In this document: piece after piece, positions 8,466 through 16,418 of the stretch
Layout: every line of letters begins with the position of its first letter
How positions within the stretch are numbered: position 1 is the first letter of the stretch
Assembly: GCF_026013415.1 (NCBI RefSeq)
Contig: NZ_JAPDOK010000001.1
Location: forward strand, 313,342 to 377,341
Length of the DNA: 64,000 nt
From: Sphingomonas caeni
GTDB lineage: Bacteria > Pseudomonadota > Alphaproteobacteria > Sphingomonadales > Sphingomonadaceae
Direction of reading: 5' to 3'
The notes under the pieces: generated by a model
Databases searched by the model: none
Seen by the model: only the letters and a program-made list of their open reading frames with translations
Told to the model about the DNA's origin: nothing
Position numbers and translations under genes: made by a program

Positions 8466-9725
8466 ATGTCTCAGGATTCGTCGCGCCGCGAAGCGCTGCA
8501 ATGGCTTGCGGGGGCTTCCGCCTTGGCGCTCACCGGCTGCAGCGGCGGCGGGGGCTATGGCGGCGGAGGTGGCGGCGTGATCGTCACGCCCACCCCGACG
8601 CCGACTCCGACCCCCACGCCGACGCCGACGCCCACCCCGACCCCCGCGGCGGTCTTCACCCCCGGCACGCCGATCAAGACGCAGGCGACCCTCAAGAATA
8701 TGCGTTTCGGCTCGGCGGTCGCCTGGTCGACGGTGGGCGCCGATGCCGGCTCCTTCGCCAATCCCAACTATGCCGCGATGCTCGAAAATGACTGCTCGAT
8801 CCTCGTCCCCGAGAATGAGCTCAAGTGGCAGGCGATCCGGCCCAACGCCACGACCTTCGATTTCACCCGCTTCGACGCGATGCTCGCCTATGCCGATTCG
8901 AAGCTGATCGCGATGCGCGGCCACACCCTGCTGTGGCACCAGCGCCGCTGGATGCCCGCCTGGGCCGAATCGCACCCCTATGGCACCGGCGCGGCGGGGG
9001 TGGCCGAGGCGACGCGCATCCTGACCGAGCATATCCAGACCGTGTGCCGGCGCTATCGCGGCAAGGTGATGAGCTATGACGTGGTCAACGAGGCGGTCGA
9101 TCCCGCAACGGGCGCGCTCTACGAGACCGCGCTCTCGACCGCGCTCGGCGGGGCGCAGGCGACGCTCGACCTCGCCTTCCAGACTGCGGCGACCGAGGCG
9201 CCGGGCGCGACGCTCGTCTATAACGACTATATGGGGTTCGAGGGCGGCGCGACGCACCGCGCGGGCGTGCTGACCCTGCTCCAGGGGTTCAAGGCGCGCG
9301 GGATTCCGTGCCATGCGCTCGGTATCCAGTCGCATCTCGGCATTTTCTCGAACACCTCGGTCGCGACCCTGATCGCGAACCAGAGCCCGAGCTGGCGCAC
9401 CTTCCTCGATGCCGTGGTGGCGCTCGGCTTCAAGCTCGTCATTACCGAGATGGACGTGCGCGATGACGGCGTGACCGGCACGATCGCCCAGCGCGACCAG
9501 GCGGTGGCCGATTATGCGCGCGGCTATCTCGACCTGATGTTCTCCTATCCCGAGCTGAGGGACGTTCTCTTCTGGGGGATGTGCGATAAATATAGCTGGT
9601 TGCAGGGTTTCGCCCCGCGATCGGACGGGCTGCCGCAACGGCCCAATCCCTATGGTTCGGACTTCGTCTTCAAGCCCTTGCACACCCAGATTCGCAACGC
9701 CTTCGTCGCGACGACGATGCGCTAA
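8466..9725 (+). CDS. GH10 endo-1,4-beta-xylanase, lipoprotein with TP linker
   Basis: Family 10 xylanase of 419 residues, cleaving beta-1,4 xylan backbones. The N-terminus has a signal peptide ending in a lipobox (LALTGCSGG, Cys about residue 23), then a glycine-rich stretch and a (TP)10 linker. The protein is thus probably anchored by lipid with the catalytic domain held away from the membrane. The GH10 domain shows MRGHTLLWHQ, the acid/base Glu in SYDVVNEAVD, GIQSHLG, the nucleophile Glu in VITEMDVRDD, and FWGMCDKYSWL. The ATG at 8466 follows GTGGAGAGAAG. The C-terminus shows nothing beyond the barrel. Divergent from the beta-glucosidase operon, possibly with a shared operator. Confidence 0.92.
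   Translation: MSQDSSRREALQWLAGASALALTGCSGGGGYGGGGGGVIVTPTPTPTPTPTPTPTPTPTPAAVFTPGTPIKTQATLKNMRFGSAVAWSTVGADAGSFANPNYAAMLENDCSILVPENELKWQAIRPNATTFDFTRFDAMLAYADSKLIAMRGHTLLWHQRRWMPAWAESHPYGTGAAGVAEATRILTEHIQTVCRRYRGKVMSYDVVNEAVDPATGALYETALSTALGGAQATLDLAFQTAATEAPGATLVYNDYMGFEGGATHRAGVLTLLQGFKARGIPCHALGIQSHLGIFSNTSVATLIANQSPSWRTFLDAVVALGFKLVITEMDVRDDGVTGTIAQRDQAVADYARGYLDLMFSYPELRDVLFWGMCDKYSWLQGFAPRSDGLPQRPNPYGSDFVFKPLHTQIRNAFVATTMR
8586..8645 (+). repeat. Ten in-frame Thr-Pro codon repeats
   Basis: Ten consecutive ACN-CCN codon pairs encode a Thr-Pro linker in the xylanase. The six-base unit is degenerate at third positions, so it has been kept at protein level rather than as a fresh slippage repeat. 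The linker joins the lipidated N-terminus to the catalytic domain. Confidence 0.9.
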
Positions 9726-9729
9726 TTTG

Positions 9730-9745
9730 ATCGCCTGACGGCGAT
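9730..9745. terminator. Small convergent hairpin after xylanase gene
   Basis: ATCGCC-TGAC-GGCGAT forms a 6-bp stem in the 30-bp gap between the convergent xylanase and histidine kinase genes. There is no long T-run, so it is a weak candidate for a bidirectional terminator. Confidence 0.3.
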
Positions 9746-9755
9746 GCGTACGGTT

Positions 9756-11096
9756 TCAGGCGGGAAGGGTCGCTCGGGCGAGCAATCCCCCTTCGGGGCG
9801 GTTCTCGACCGTGGCGTCGCCGCCATGCGCACGCGCCACCGCGCGGACGCTGGCGAGGCCGAGCCCGATCCCGCCGGTATCGCGGTTGCGCGAGGGCTCG
9901 CTCCGGAAAAAGGGCTCGAACACGCGGTCGACATCCTCGGGGGCGATACCAGGGCCGGAATCGCGCACCTCGATCACCGCCTGCCCATCCTCGCGCGCGA
10001 GCGACAGCTGCGCGCTGCCGGCATATTTGACCGCATTGCCGACCAGGTTCGAGATCATCGCCTTGAGCGCGGCGGGATTGCCGTCGAGCACGATCGCCTC
10101 GCCGGGATCGAGCGTCACGTCATTGCCCAGATCGGTCATGTCGTCGGTGACATTCTCGGCGAGCGAGCGCAGGTCGAGGGGGCGGCGGCCCTGCGGACGC
10201 GTCGTATCGCGCACGAATGCGAGGGTCGCGGCGAGCATCGATTCCATGTCGCGGATATCGGCCTCGCAGGCGCGCCGGATCTTCTCGGGCGCATTCTCCA
10301 TACGCAGTTCGAGCCGCATCAACGGCGTGCGCAGATCGTGCGCGATCGCCCCGATCATCGTCGCGCGATCGTCGACATAGCGGTTGAGCCGCGCCTGCAT
10401 CTGGTTGAAGGCGGAGGCCGCCTCGGCGAGCTCGGGCGGGCCGGAGAGTGCCAGCGGCTCGGCGCGCGGATCGCGCCCCAGCCGCTCGGCGGCCTCGGCA
10501 AAAGCGCTGATGGGCTTGGCGAGCCGGTGCGCCAGCCCCCAGGCGAAGGGGACCACCGCCGCCGCAGTACCGATCAGCGACAGCAGCGCCAGCCACCGCC
10601 AAAGCTCGAACGCATGTCCCGCCGGCCGCACCGTCACCCAGCTGCCGTCGGGCCGCTGATAGGAGGCGACGAAATCGTCGAGCACGAGGAACCCGCGCGC
10701 CCTGGAAACCGACCCCGGGATGATGGGTGGCGGCAGCTTGCTGCGGTCATAGGAGGGCGCGCGCTGCGGGAAGGGCGGAGTCACGAAACCGAACTCGACC
10801 CGGCTAGTCGGCACCCCCAGCACCATCGCCAGCGCCGGCCGGAGGCGATCGGCGCGCGGCGCCAGGATTGCCGGATCGGTGGGCACGCGTTCGGTGAATT
10901 CCAGCTCGCCCGTGGGGTCGCGCCCTTCCTGGAGCACCTTGGCGATATCGCCCACCAAATAGGCGCGCGGCGTCGGCGGCTGGACGAGCGCCAGCAGCGC
11001 GAAGTTGAGCAGCTGGACGACGCCCACACACACGAGCATCAGCAGGAAGATCCGCACGAACAGCGGCGATTCGGCGGCGCGCCTCGACAATTTCAT
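9756..11096 (-). CDS. Sensor histidine kinase
   Basis: Membrane sensor kinase of 446 residues. Transmembrane segments lie at about residues 13-38 and 168-188, bracketing a periplasmic sensor region of about 130 residues. A HAMP-like linker is followed by the HisKA box IAHDLRTPL (phospho-acceptor His about 253) and an ATPase domain with NLVGNAVKYA (N box), DSGPGIAPED (G1) and GGIGLGLASV (G2). It lies 13 bases behind its partner response regulator, on the same strand and probably co-transcribed. The DctA carrier upstream suggests a role in C4-dicarboxylate or related carboxylate control; this is inference from location. Confidence 0.88.
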   Translation of the reverse strand: MKLSRRAAESPLFVRIFLLMLVCVGVVQLLNFALLALVQPPTPRAYLVGDIAKVLQEGRDPTGELEFTERVPTDPAILAPRADRLRPALAMVLGVPTSRVEFGFVTPPFPQRAPSYDRSKLPPPIIPGSVSRARGFLVLDDFVASYQRPDGSWVTVRPAGHAFELWRWLALLSLIGTAAAVVPFAWGLAHRLAKPISAFAEAAERLGRDPRAEPLALSGPPELAEAASAFNQMQARLNRYVDDRATMIGAIAHDLRTPLMRLELRMENAPEKIRRACEADIRDMESMLAATLAFVRDTTRPQGRRPLDLRSLAENVTDDMTDLGNDVTLDPGEAIVLDGNPAALKAMISNLVGNAVKYAGSAQLSLAREDGQAVIEVRDSGPGIAPEDVDRVFEPFFRSEPSRNRDTGGIGLGLASVRAVARAHGGDATVENRPEGGLLARATLPA

Positions 11097-11109
11097 CGGC
11101 GCCGCGGCC

Positions 11110-11841
11110 TCATGCGCGCGTCACGCGGGGCACGAACAGATACCCCTCGTTGCGCACGGTGCGGATGATCTCGTCGCCGCCCGGGCCGAGCTTGCGCCGA
11201 AGACGGCTGACCTGGACGTCGATCGCGCGGTCATAGGCATCCGAATCGGGCCCGCGCGCAGCGGCAAGCAGCGCCTCGCGGCTGAGTACGCGCCGGGGGC
11301 GTTCGATGAAGACGCGCAGCACCGCGAACTCGCCATCGGTGAGCCCGACGAGCACGCCGTTCGGATCGAACAGTTCATGCGCGTCGAGATCGATCCGCCA
11401 GCCCTCGAAGCTGTAGCTGTGCGATTCGGTGGCGGGCGCCCCGCCCCGCCGCCGCAGCGCCGCGCGCACCGTGGCCAGCACCTCGCGCGGGCTGCACGGC
11501 TTGGTGAGGTAATGTCCGGCGCCGACCTCGAGCCCCAGGATACGGTCTGGCTCTTCGCCCAGCGCGCTCAGGAAGATGATCTCGGGCCCGTCGGACCGCG
11601 CGATGCGGCGGCATGCGGACAAGCCGTCCTCGCCGGGCATCATGATGTCGAGGATGACGAGATCCACGGCCATGCGCGCGAGCACCCGGTCCATGTCGCG
11701 CGCGTTCGACGCGGTCTCGACGCGGTAACCGCGCGCCTCGAGGCTGCTCGCGAGCAGCTGGCGGATATCGCGGTCGTCATCGACGACGAGAAGGGTCGCG
11801 GAAGGCTCCGGGGCGGGCACGGCGATGGCGGCGGTCTGCAT
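11110..11841 (-). CDS. OmpR-family response regulator
   Basis: Two-domain regulator. The receiver has the acidic pair in LLVVDDDRD, phospho-acceptor Asp about 65 (VILDIMMPGEDG), and the conserved Lys in YLTKPCSPRE. The C-terminal winged helix has LTDGEFAVLRVFIERPRRVLSREALL and DVQVSRLRRKLG. The ATG at 11841 gives a protein starting just before the receiver fold; an in-frame ATG at 11904 would add 21 residues of low complexity and sits only six bases from the dctA stop, so the start is uncertain. OmpR-type output differs from the NtrC-type DctD usually paired with DctA. Confidence 0.85.
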   Translation of the reverse strand: MQTAAIAVPAPEPSATLLVVDDDRDIRQLLASSLEARGYRVETASNARDMDRVLARMAVDLVILDIMMPGEDGLSACRRIARSDGPEIIFLSALGEEPDRILGLEVGAGHYLTKPCSPREVLATVRAALRRRGGAPATESHSYSFEGWRIDLDAHELFDPNGVLVGLTDGEFAVLRVFIERPRRVLSREALLAAARGPDSDAYDRAIDVQVSRLRRKLGPGGDEIIRTVRNEGYLFVPRVTRA

Positions 11842-11909
11842 ATGTCCGGCTTTGCGCCAAAATGTGTGCGGAGTGTTTCCGATCTGGGTAAAGTCCTGCA
11901 ACATTCAAG

Positions 11910-13253
11910 TCAGTCTGGATCCGCCTCCGGCCCGATCGCGGCGGGACGAAGGTCGGGCGCCCCGGCAAGCGCCCGCCGCAACGCCTCACGGTCGAGTGCG
12001 CCTTCCCAACGCGCCACCACCAGCGTCGCCACCGCATTGCCGACGAAATTGGTGAGGCTGCGGCATTCGCTCATGAACCGGTCGACCCCCAGGATCAGCG
12101 CCATCCCCGCCACCGGCAGCGAGGGTACGATCGACAGTGTCGCGGCGAGCGTGATGAATCCCGCGCCGGTCACGCCGGCGGCACCTTTCGACGTCAGCAT
12201 TGCGATCCCGAGCAGCGCGATCTGATCCCCCAGCGACAGATGCGTGCCCGTCGCCTGCGCGATGAACAGCGCCGCCAGCGTCATATAGATGTTGGTGCCG
12301 TCGAGGTTGAACGAATAGCCCGCGGGAACCACCAGCCCCACCACCGGCTTGGCCGCGCCCGCGCGCTCCAGCTTGTCGATCAGCGCGGGCAGCGCGGCTT
12401 CCGACGACGAGGTGCCGAGCACCAGCAGCAGCTCGGCCTTGAGGTAGCGCAGCAGCGCGAAAATCGAGAAGCCCGAAAGCCAGCCGACCACCCCCAGCAC
12501 CCCGAGCACGAAGATCAGCGAGGTGAGGTAGAAGGTACCGACCAGCGCCCCCAGGCTCACCAGCGTTCCGATCCCGTATTTGCCGATCGTGAACGCGATC
12601 GCCCCGAACGCCCCCACCGGCGCCGCCCACATCACGATCCGCACCAGGCGGAACACCACCAACGCCGCGCGCTCGAGCAGATCGGTCACCGGCCGCGCGG
12701 GCTCGCCCACCAGCGCGAGCGACACGCCGAACAGGATCGCGACCAGCAGCACCTGCAGGATCGACCCCTCGGTGAAGGCCGAGACCAGCGTCGTCGGGAT
12801 GATCGCGAGGATGAACCCGGTCACCGACTGGTCGTGCGCCTGGTCGACATAGCCATGAACCTTCACGGCATCCTTGCCCGCCGCGAGCGTCGCCGGATCG
12901 ACATGCATCCCCGCCCCCGGCTGGACGAGATTGCCGACGACCAGCCCGACGATCAGCGCCAGCGTCGAGAAGAAGATGAAATAGGCGAACGCCTTGACCG
13001 CCACCCGCCCGACCGAGCGCAGCTCGGACATGCCGGCGATCCCCGTGACGATCGTCAGGAAGATGACGGGCGCGATGATCATCTTGACCAGCTTGATGAA
13101 GCCCGTGCCCAGCCATTCGAGCGCCACCCCCTGCGCGGGCTGATAGAAACCGAGCAAGGTCCCTGCGACGATCGCGATCAGCACCCAGAAATAGAGATGC
13201 TGCCAGAAGGCCGATGCCCGCCGAGGCTCGCTCCCAATCGCGCTCACCGCCAT
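11910..13253 (-). CDS. dctA: DctA-like dicarboxylate:cation symporter
   Basis: Carrier of the DAACS (glutamate/dicarboxylate) family, 447 residues. It shows the family segments [37 protein letters not shown] (serine-rich reentrant loop), [14 protein letters not shown] and [19 protein letters not shown]. These imply uptake of succinate, fumarate or malate with protons or sodium. The gene precedes the OmpR/histidine kinase pair on the same strand, with 5 to 68 bases between depending on the regulator start. It is divergent from the YbaK gene with a 62-base gap holding both promoters. Confidence 0.9.
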   Translation of the reverse strand: MAVSAIGSEPRRASAFWQHLYFWVLIAIVAGTLLGFYQPAQGVALEWLGTGFIKLVKMIIAPVIFLTIVTGIAGMSELRSVGRVAVKAFAYFIFFSTLALIVGLVVGNLVQPGAGMHVDPATLAAGKDAVKVHGYVDQAHDQSVTGFILAIIPTTLVSAFTEGSILQVLLVAILFGVSLALVGEPARPVTDLLERAALVVFRLVRIVMWAAPVGAFGAIAFTIGKYGIGTLVSLGALVGTFYLTSLIFVLGVLGVVGWLSGFSIFALLRYLKAELLLVLGTSSSEAALPALIDKLERAGAAKPVVGLVVPAGYSFNLDGTNIYMTLAALFIAQATGTHLSLGDQIALLGIAMLTSKGAAGVTGAGFITLAATLSIVPSLPVAGMALILGVDRFMSECRSLTNFVGNAVATLVVARWEGALDREALRRALAGAPDLRPAAIGPEADPD

Positions 13254-13315
13254 GCCACCCTCCCTGTTTGCGCTCCGCTATAGTGCGCGCGCGCGACTAT
13301 GATAAGCGGCTGACC

Positions 13316-13804
13316 ATGACCCTTGAGACCGCCCGCGCCTGGCTCGCCGAACATGCCCCCGATCTCGGCCTGATCGATCACGGCGTCAGCACCGCCACCG
13401 TCGCCGAAGCCGCCGCCGCGCTCGGCGTCGAGCCCGCGCGCATCGCCAAGACGCTGGCGCTGCGCGTCGGCGACCGGCTGATGCTCGTGATCGCCCGCGG
13501 CGACGCCCGGATCGACAATGCCAGGACCAAGGCCGAATATGGCGGCCGCCCGCGGATGCTCTCCCCCGACGAGGCCTTCGCAGCGACCGGCCACCCCGTC
13601 GGCGGCGTCTGCCCCTTCGGCCTCGCCACGCCGATCCCGGTGCATTGCGACGTCTCGATCCGCGGCTTCGACACGGTCTTCCCGGCGGCCGGATCGCTCA
13701 CCAGTTCGGTCGAGGTGGCGCCCGAACGCCTGTTCGCGCTCGTTTCCCGGCGCTGGGTGGATATCTGCAAACTACCCGACGAAATCGCCGCCGCACCCGG
13801 TTGA
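13316..13804 (+). CDS. YbaK/EbsC-type aminoacyl-tRNA deacylase
   Basis: Protein of 162 residues of the YbaK/ProX editing superfamily, which hydrolyses mischarged tRNA (Cys-tRNA(Pro) or related). Visible patterns are the conserved Lys in RIAKTLALRVGDRLMLVIARGDARID and the C-terminal GGVCPFGLATPIPVHCDVSI with PAAGSLTSSVEVAPERL. The ATG at 13316 gives normal family length; an upstream open extension to 13214 overlaps the dctA coding region and is rejected. The stop codon lies inside a TTGACA hexamer that may be the -35 of the tRNA-Leu promoter. Confidence 0.85.
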   Translation: MTLETARAWLAEHAPDLGLIDHGVSTATVAEAAAALGVEPARIAKTLALRVGDRLMLVIARGDARIDNARTKAEYGGRPRMLSPDEAFAATGHPVGGVCPFGLATPIPVHCDVSIRGFDTVFPAAGSLTSSVEVAPERLFALVSRRWVDICKLPDEIAAAPG

Positions 13805-13829
13805 CAAGCCAAGGACCCCCACGTAGTGC
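13801..13829 (+). promoter_or_regulatory. Candidate tRNA-Leu promoter
   Basis: A perfect TTGACA (13801-13806) overlaps the ybaK-like stop codon. A weak -10 (TAGTGC, 13824-13829) lies 17 bases downstream, 16 bases before the tRNA 5' end. Strong -35 with poor -10 is common for alphaproteobacterial stable RNA genes. Confidence 0.4.
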
Positions 13830-13845
13830 CCCGCGCCTACCCCGT

Positions 13846-13932
13846 GCCCAGATGGCGGAATTGGTAGACGCACCAGCTTCAGGTGCTGGCGGTCGCAAGG
13901 CCGTGGAGGTTCGAGTCCTCTTCTGGGCACCA
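13846..13932 (+). tRNA. tRNA-Leu (anticodon CAG)
   Basis: An 87-nt tRNA with encoded CCA. The acceptor stem GCCCAGA pairs with TCTGGGC, and the anticodon stem CCAGC/GCTGG encloses loop TTCAGGT with CAG at 13880-13882. A long class II variable arm (CGGTCGCAAGGCCG region) marks leucine, and the T arm contains GGTTCGAGTCC. The 3' end carries the 13-nt core (13913-13925) found again at 36372 and 52121 and is followed by an integrase gene. It is therefore the chromosomal attachment site of the islands and remains intact. Confidence 0.97.
13913..13925 (+). other. Attachment core inside tRNA-Leu (left att)
   Basis: GAGTCCTCTTCTG covers the 3' half of the T arm and the start of the 3' acceptor strand. 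The same 13 bases end the 152-bp repeat at 36372-36384, and with one change at 52121-52133. Outside this core, the 52121 copy also retains GGCACCATTT (one G shorter than the tRNA copy), while the 36372 copy diverges. Use of a tRNA 3' end is standard for P4-type integrases. Confidence 0.75.
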
Positions 13933-13971
13933 TTTGTTCCCCTCGGAACATCCCAAAAGCATCGACAAAAC

Positions 13972-13990
13972 GGCAGAAATCTGCCATTTT
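13972..13990 (+). terminator. Hairpin with T-run downstream of tRNA-Leu
   Basis: GGCAGA-AA-TCTGCC (13972-13985) followed by ATTTT looks like an intrinsic terminator. It lies 40 bases beyond the tRNA CCA end, inside the island, so tRNA transcription would end before the integrase leader. Confidence 0.5.
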
Positions 13991-14083
13991 CTCACTGGTT
14001 TCGTCTGATGGCGTTCCAGTTGATTTCGGTCGATCCCGGCTAGATTCGGGCCACCGCCTGGGTCACCGTGGCCCGGTTTTGAG

Positions 14084-14103
14084 CGGTGGCCCGCGGGCCA
14101 CCG
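14084..14103. promoter_or_regulatory. Perfect 20-bp palindrome upstream of integrase
   Basis: CGGTGGCCCGCGGGCCACCG is perfectly self-complementary and lies 58 bases before the integrase start. It could be an operator for the integrase, a recombination directionality factor site, or a hairpin in the leader. The sequence alone does not decide. Confidence 0.4.
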
Positions 14104-14161
14104 AGGAGGAGATCAGCGGACGCCTTCGATTGCGGACCAGTCGAGTCGAAGGATGCGTGCC

Positions 14162-15367
14162 ATGCCCTTGAAAGACCAAGAGATCCGCGCCCTCAGACCG
14201 CAGGATCGGATCTACAAACGAACCGACGAGCGCGGCCTCTATATCGAGGTGCGCCCCAACGGCTCGAAGCTCTGGCGGTTCAAGTACAGCTATCTGGGCA
14301 AGGACAAACGGATCGCTTTTGGCAGCTATCCGGAGGTCGGGTTGGCCGAGGCACGGCGCAAGCGCGACGAAGCCCGGCAGAAAGTTCGGGATGGCGTAGA
14401 CCCGGTGACCGAGCGCAAGCGCGAGAAACTCGTCGCGATGTACAACGCGGCCAACTCATTCGAAGAGGTCGCGAAGGAGTATATCGACAAGATGGTCCGC
14501 GAGGGCCGCGCGGACACCACGACGACGAAGGCGAACTGGCTGCTGGAACAACTCGCGCCGATCGCCGCCCGTCCGGTCGCCGATCTGAAGCCAGTCGACG
14601 TTCTGGGCGCGCTCAAGCGCATCGAAGCGAAGGGCAAGCACGAGACCGCGCGGCGCTGCCGCTCCTTCGCCAGCCGCGTGTTCCGCTATGCCGTCGCGAC
14701 CGGCCGCGCTGAGACGGACCCGACTTCCGTGCTCCGCGGAGCGCTGGTCACGCCGAAGACGAAGCATCACGCTGCGATTCTCGATCCGAAGGCCGTGGGC
14801 GAGCTGCTTCGATCGATCGATGCCTATTCGGGCCATTTGATCACGCGGATCGCCATGCAGGTCTCGCCGCATGTGATGGCCCGGCCGGGCGAACTCAGAC
14901 AGGCTCTGTGGCCCGAGATCGACCTCGAGAAGGCAGTGTGGAAGATTCCCGCGGAGCGGATGAAGATGCGCCGTCCGCACGCCGTGCCCTTGTCACGGCA
15001 GGTGATTGCATTTCTGACGCAGCTCCATGAGCTTACCGGTCCGGACGGCTTCGTGTTTCCGGCATTCCACACCTCGCGGAGGCCGCTAAGCGAGAACACC
15101 GTCAACCAGGCGTTCCGTCGCATGGGCTACGCCGTAGGCGAAGTCACCGCCCACGGCCTAAGGACGACGGCATCCACCCTGCTCAACGAGAGCAGCAAGT
15201 GGAGCCCCGACGCAATCGAGCGCTCGCTGGCGCATGCCGACGCCGATTCGGTCCGAGGCACGTACAACCGCGGCTTCTATTGGGAGGAGCGAGTGGCGAT
15301 GCACCAATGGTGGAGCGACTATCTCGATCAACTTCGGGCGGCGGTGCCGCTTTCGAAAACCGCCTAA
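14162..15367 (+). CDS. P4-type tyrosine integrase of island A
   Basis: Tyrosine recombinase of about 401 residues. The N-terminal DUF4102-like arm-binding domain (LRPQDRIYKRTDERGLYIEV, KRIAFGSYPEVGLAEARRKRDEAR) is followed by a core-binding helix bundle. The catalytic domain has the first Arg in MARPGELRQ, the H-x-x-R box THGLRTTAST, LAHADAD and the nucleophilic Tyr in RGTYNRGFYWEER. ATG 14162 is preferred over 14153 because GAAGG sits at useful distance only from the former. The gene starts 230 bases from the tRNA-Leu 3' end, the usual placement for this family. It appears intact and could excise or recombine the tandem islands. Confidence 0.9.
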   Translation: MPLKDQEIRALRPQDRIYKRTDERGLYIEVRPNGSKLWRFKYSYLGKDKRIAFGSYPEVGLAEARRKRDEARQKVRDGVDPVTERKREKLVAMYNAANSFEEVAKEYIDKMVREGRADTTTTKANWLLEQLAPIAARPVADLKPVDVLGALKRIEAKGKHETARRCRSFASRVFRYAVATGRAETDPTSVLRGALVTPKTKHHAAILDPKAVGELLRSIDAYSGHLITRIAMQVSPHVMARPGELRQALWPEIDLEKAVWKIPAERMKMRRPHAVPLSRQVIAFLTQLHELTGPDGFVFPAFHTSRRPLSENTVNQAFRRMGYAVGEVTAHGLRTTASTLLNESSKWSPDAIERSLAHADADSVRGTYNRGFYWEERVAMHQWWSDYLDQLRAAVPLSKTA

Positions 15368-15389
15368 ACAACCTGGCGTTGGGGATTAA

Positions 15390-15578
15390 GGCATAAGGGT
15401 GCCGCTTGGGGCGCTTCGCAATACGGCCCGCAACCACGACCTTGTCCTCGTGACGCGCAACATCAAGCACATGGTCGGCCGTGATGTTCTCGTCCTCGAT
15501 CCGTTCGTCAGCCCGTCGGTGATCAAACGCGTAGCGCGCCGGCGGGCAGCGTCTCACCGCCGCGGCGGGATCGAATAG
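15390..15578 (+). pseudogene. VapC (PIN-domain toxin) C-terminal remnant
   Basis: A short open frame reads LGALRNTARNHDLVLVTRNI and then HMVGRDVLVLDPFV, matching the last third of VapC-type PIN RNases (T-x-x-x-D-L-x-L-V-T-R-N, then the final strand NPF/DPF). The N-terminal acidic residues of the PIN fold are absent, and an in-frame stop at 15387 precedes the fragment, just after the integrase end. It cannot be an active nuclease. Confidence 0.55.
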
Positions 15579-15835
15579 CGAAAGCCATAGCCGGTCACTG
15601 GACGAACCGTCGACGCTTTCATCGTTCCGTCCGGTTGTTCGGCCAGCTCAAGACGCGGCACTGTCAGATTAAGCGGAGGAATCTCGAGCGGGTCGCCGTC
15701 GAACCGGGCGATCGTCCGCAGCAGCGCATCAAGGCACTGGACCAGGAAAAGCTGGACGGTCGGGATCGGGGATGAATGGCGGAGCGGGCGCGCACGGTGC
15801 TTTGGCCATGGCAGGCGCCTAATAATACCGCTCAT
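15554..15835 (-). CDS. Hypothetical protein, no recognised family
   Basis: An open frame of 93 codons beginning MSGIIRRLPWPKHRARP. The middle has a plausible folded composition (VQLFLVQCLDALLRTIARFD, LNLTVPRLELAEQPDG), and the N-terminus is basic. It overlaps the end of the HEPN-like gene upstream on the same strand by 17 bases and the VapC remnant on the other strand by 25 bases. No motif was recognised; it may be a real accessory gene or spurious. Confidence 0.35.
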   Translation of the reverse strand: MSGIIRRLPWPKHRARPLRHSSPIPTVQLFLVQCLDALLRTIARFDGDPLEIPPLNLTVPRLELAEQPDGTMKASTVRPVTGYGFRYSIPPRR

Positions 15836-16286
15836 AGTCGCCCTGCAGGCCTGTCTGGCCGGCAAGGTCGTCGAGCGCCTTGATCGTGATCGTCAGCAAG
15901 TCGCGCATGCGGTCGGGCTCGTCCCAATAGTCGCTGCCATGCTTGCCGCCATGGAAGAGATTGTTGCGGACGGTGTTGGCGAGCCGCACCACTCGTTCGA
16001 AATCGCTCGCGCCGACGTTGAAGCCGACATCGCGGAATTCGAACCCGTCAGCTCCGACGATCTGGCGCTGCGGCTTCGTGTCGATCAGCGCCTGGCCCGC
16101 GGGGGTCAGGTGATAGGCATCGCGATATTTTGCGATGAACAGGTCCCAGCTGACCTCCGCCTTGGCGCCTTCATCCTCGGATTTGAGACACCGCGCTTCC
16201 TTCAGCGCGAATTCGAAGCGTGAGAACCAATAAAAGAAATCGAACGCCAGCCGCTTGAGGTCGTCAGGGATGTCATCATAGCGCAT
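15819..16286 (-). CDS. HEPN-like protein with R-x4-H motif
   Basis: All-helical protein of 155 residues starting MRYDDIPDDLKRLAFDFFYW. Near the C-terminus is TVRNNLFHGGKHGSDYWDEP, which contains R-N-N-L-F-H, the R-x4-6-H signature of HEPN nucleases and HEPN-fold toxins or defence proteins. The helix FEFALKEARCL earlier is also typical. HEPN proteins often cleave RNA in toxin-antitoxin or abortive-infection systems; that function is inferred only. ATG 16286 is used instead of the in-frame upstream start at 16304. The gene is divergent, by 132 bases, from a phospholipase-D-like nuclease gene. Confidence 0.6.
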   Translation of the reverse strand: MRYDDIPDDLKRLAFDFFYWFSRFEFALKEARCLKSEDEGAKAEVSWDLFIAKYRDAYHLTPAGQALIDTKPQRQIVGADGFEFRDVGFNVGASDFERVVRLANTVRNNLFHGGKHGSDYWDEPDRMRDLLTITIKALDDLAGQTGLQGDYERYY

Positions 16287-16418
16287 GCCCCATCCTCGAA
16301 GCACTGCGCCTGATTGGCAAGCGGCGTCATGTCGAGCGAAGGCCGGTGGAAGTCGGTCGGGAGTCGCGGGACGTCACCTGCGTTGACGGTGAACGCCCGA
16401 TGCTCGCACACTGATGCG

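Noticed and set aside
8586..8645. Periodic repeat considered as a CRISPR or satellite
   Set aside because: It is a six-base codon repeat within the xylanase frame encoding Thr-Pro; no spacers.
16314..16418. N-terminal extension of the PLD-like gene
   Set aside because: The added residues overlap the divergent promoter region and lack family similarity; ATG 16419 fits the domain start.
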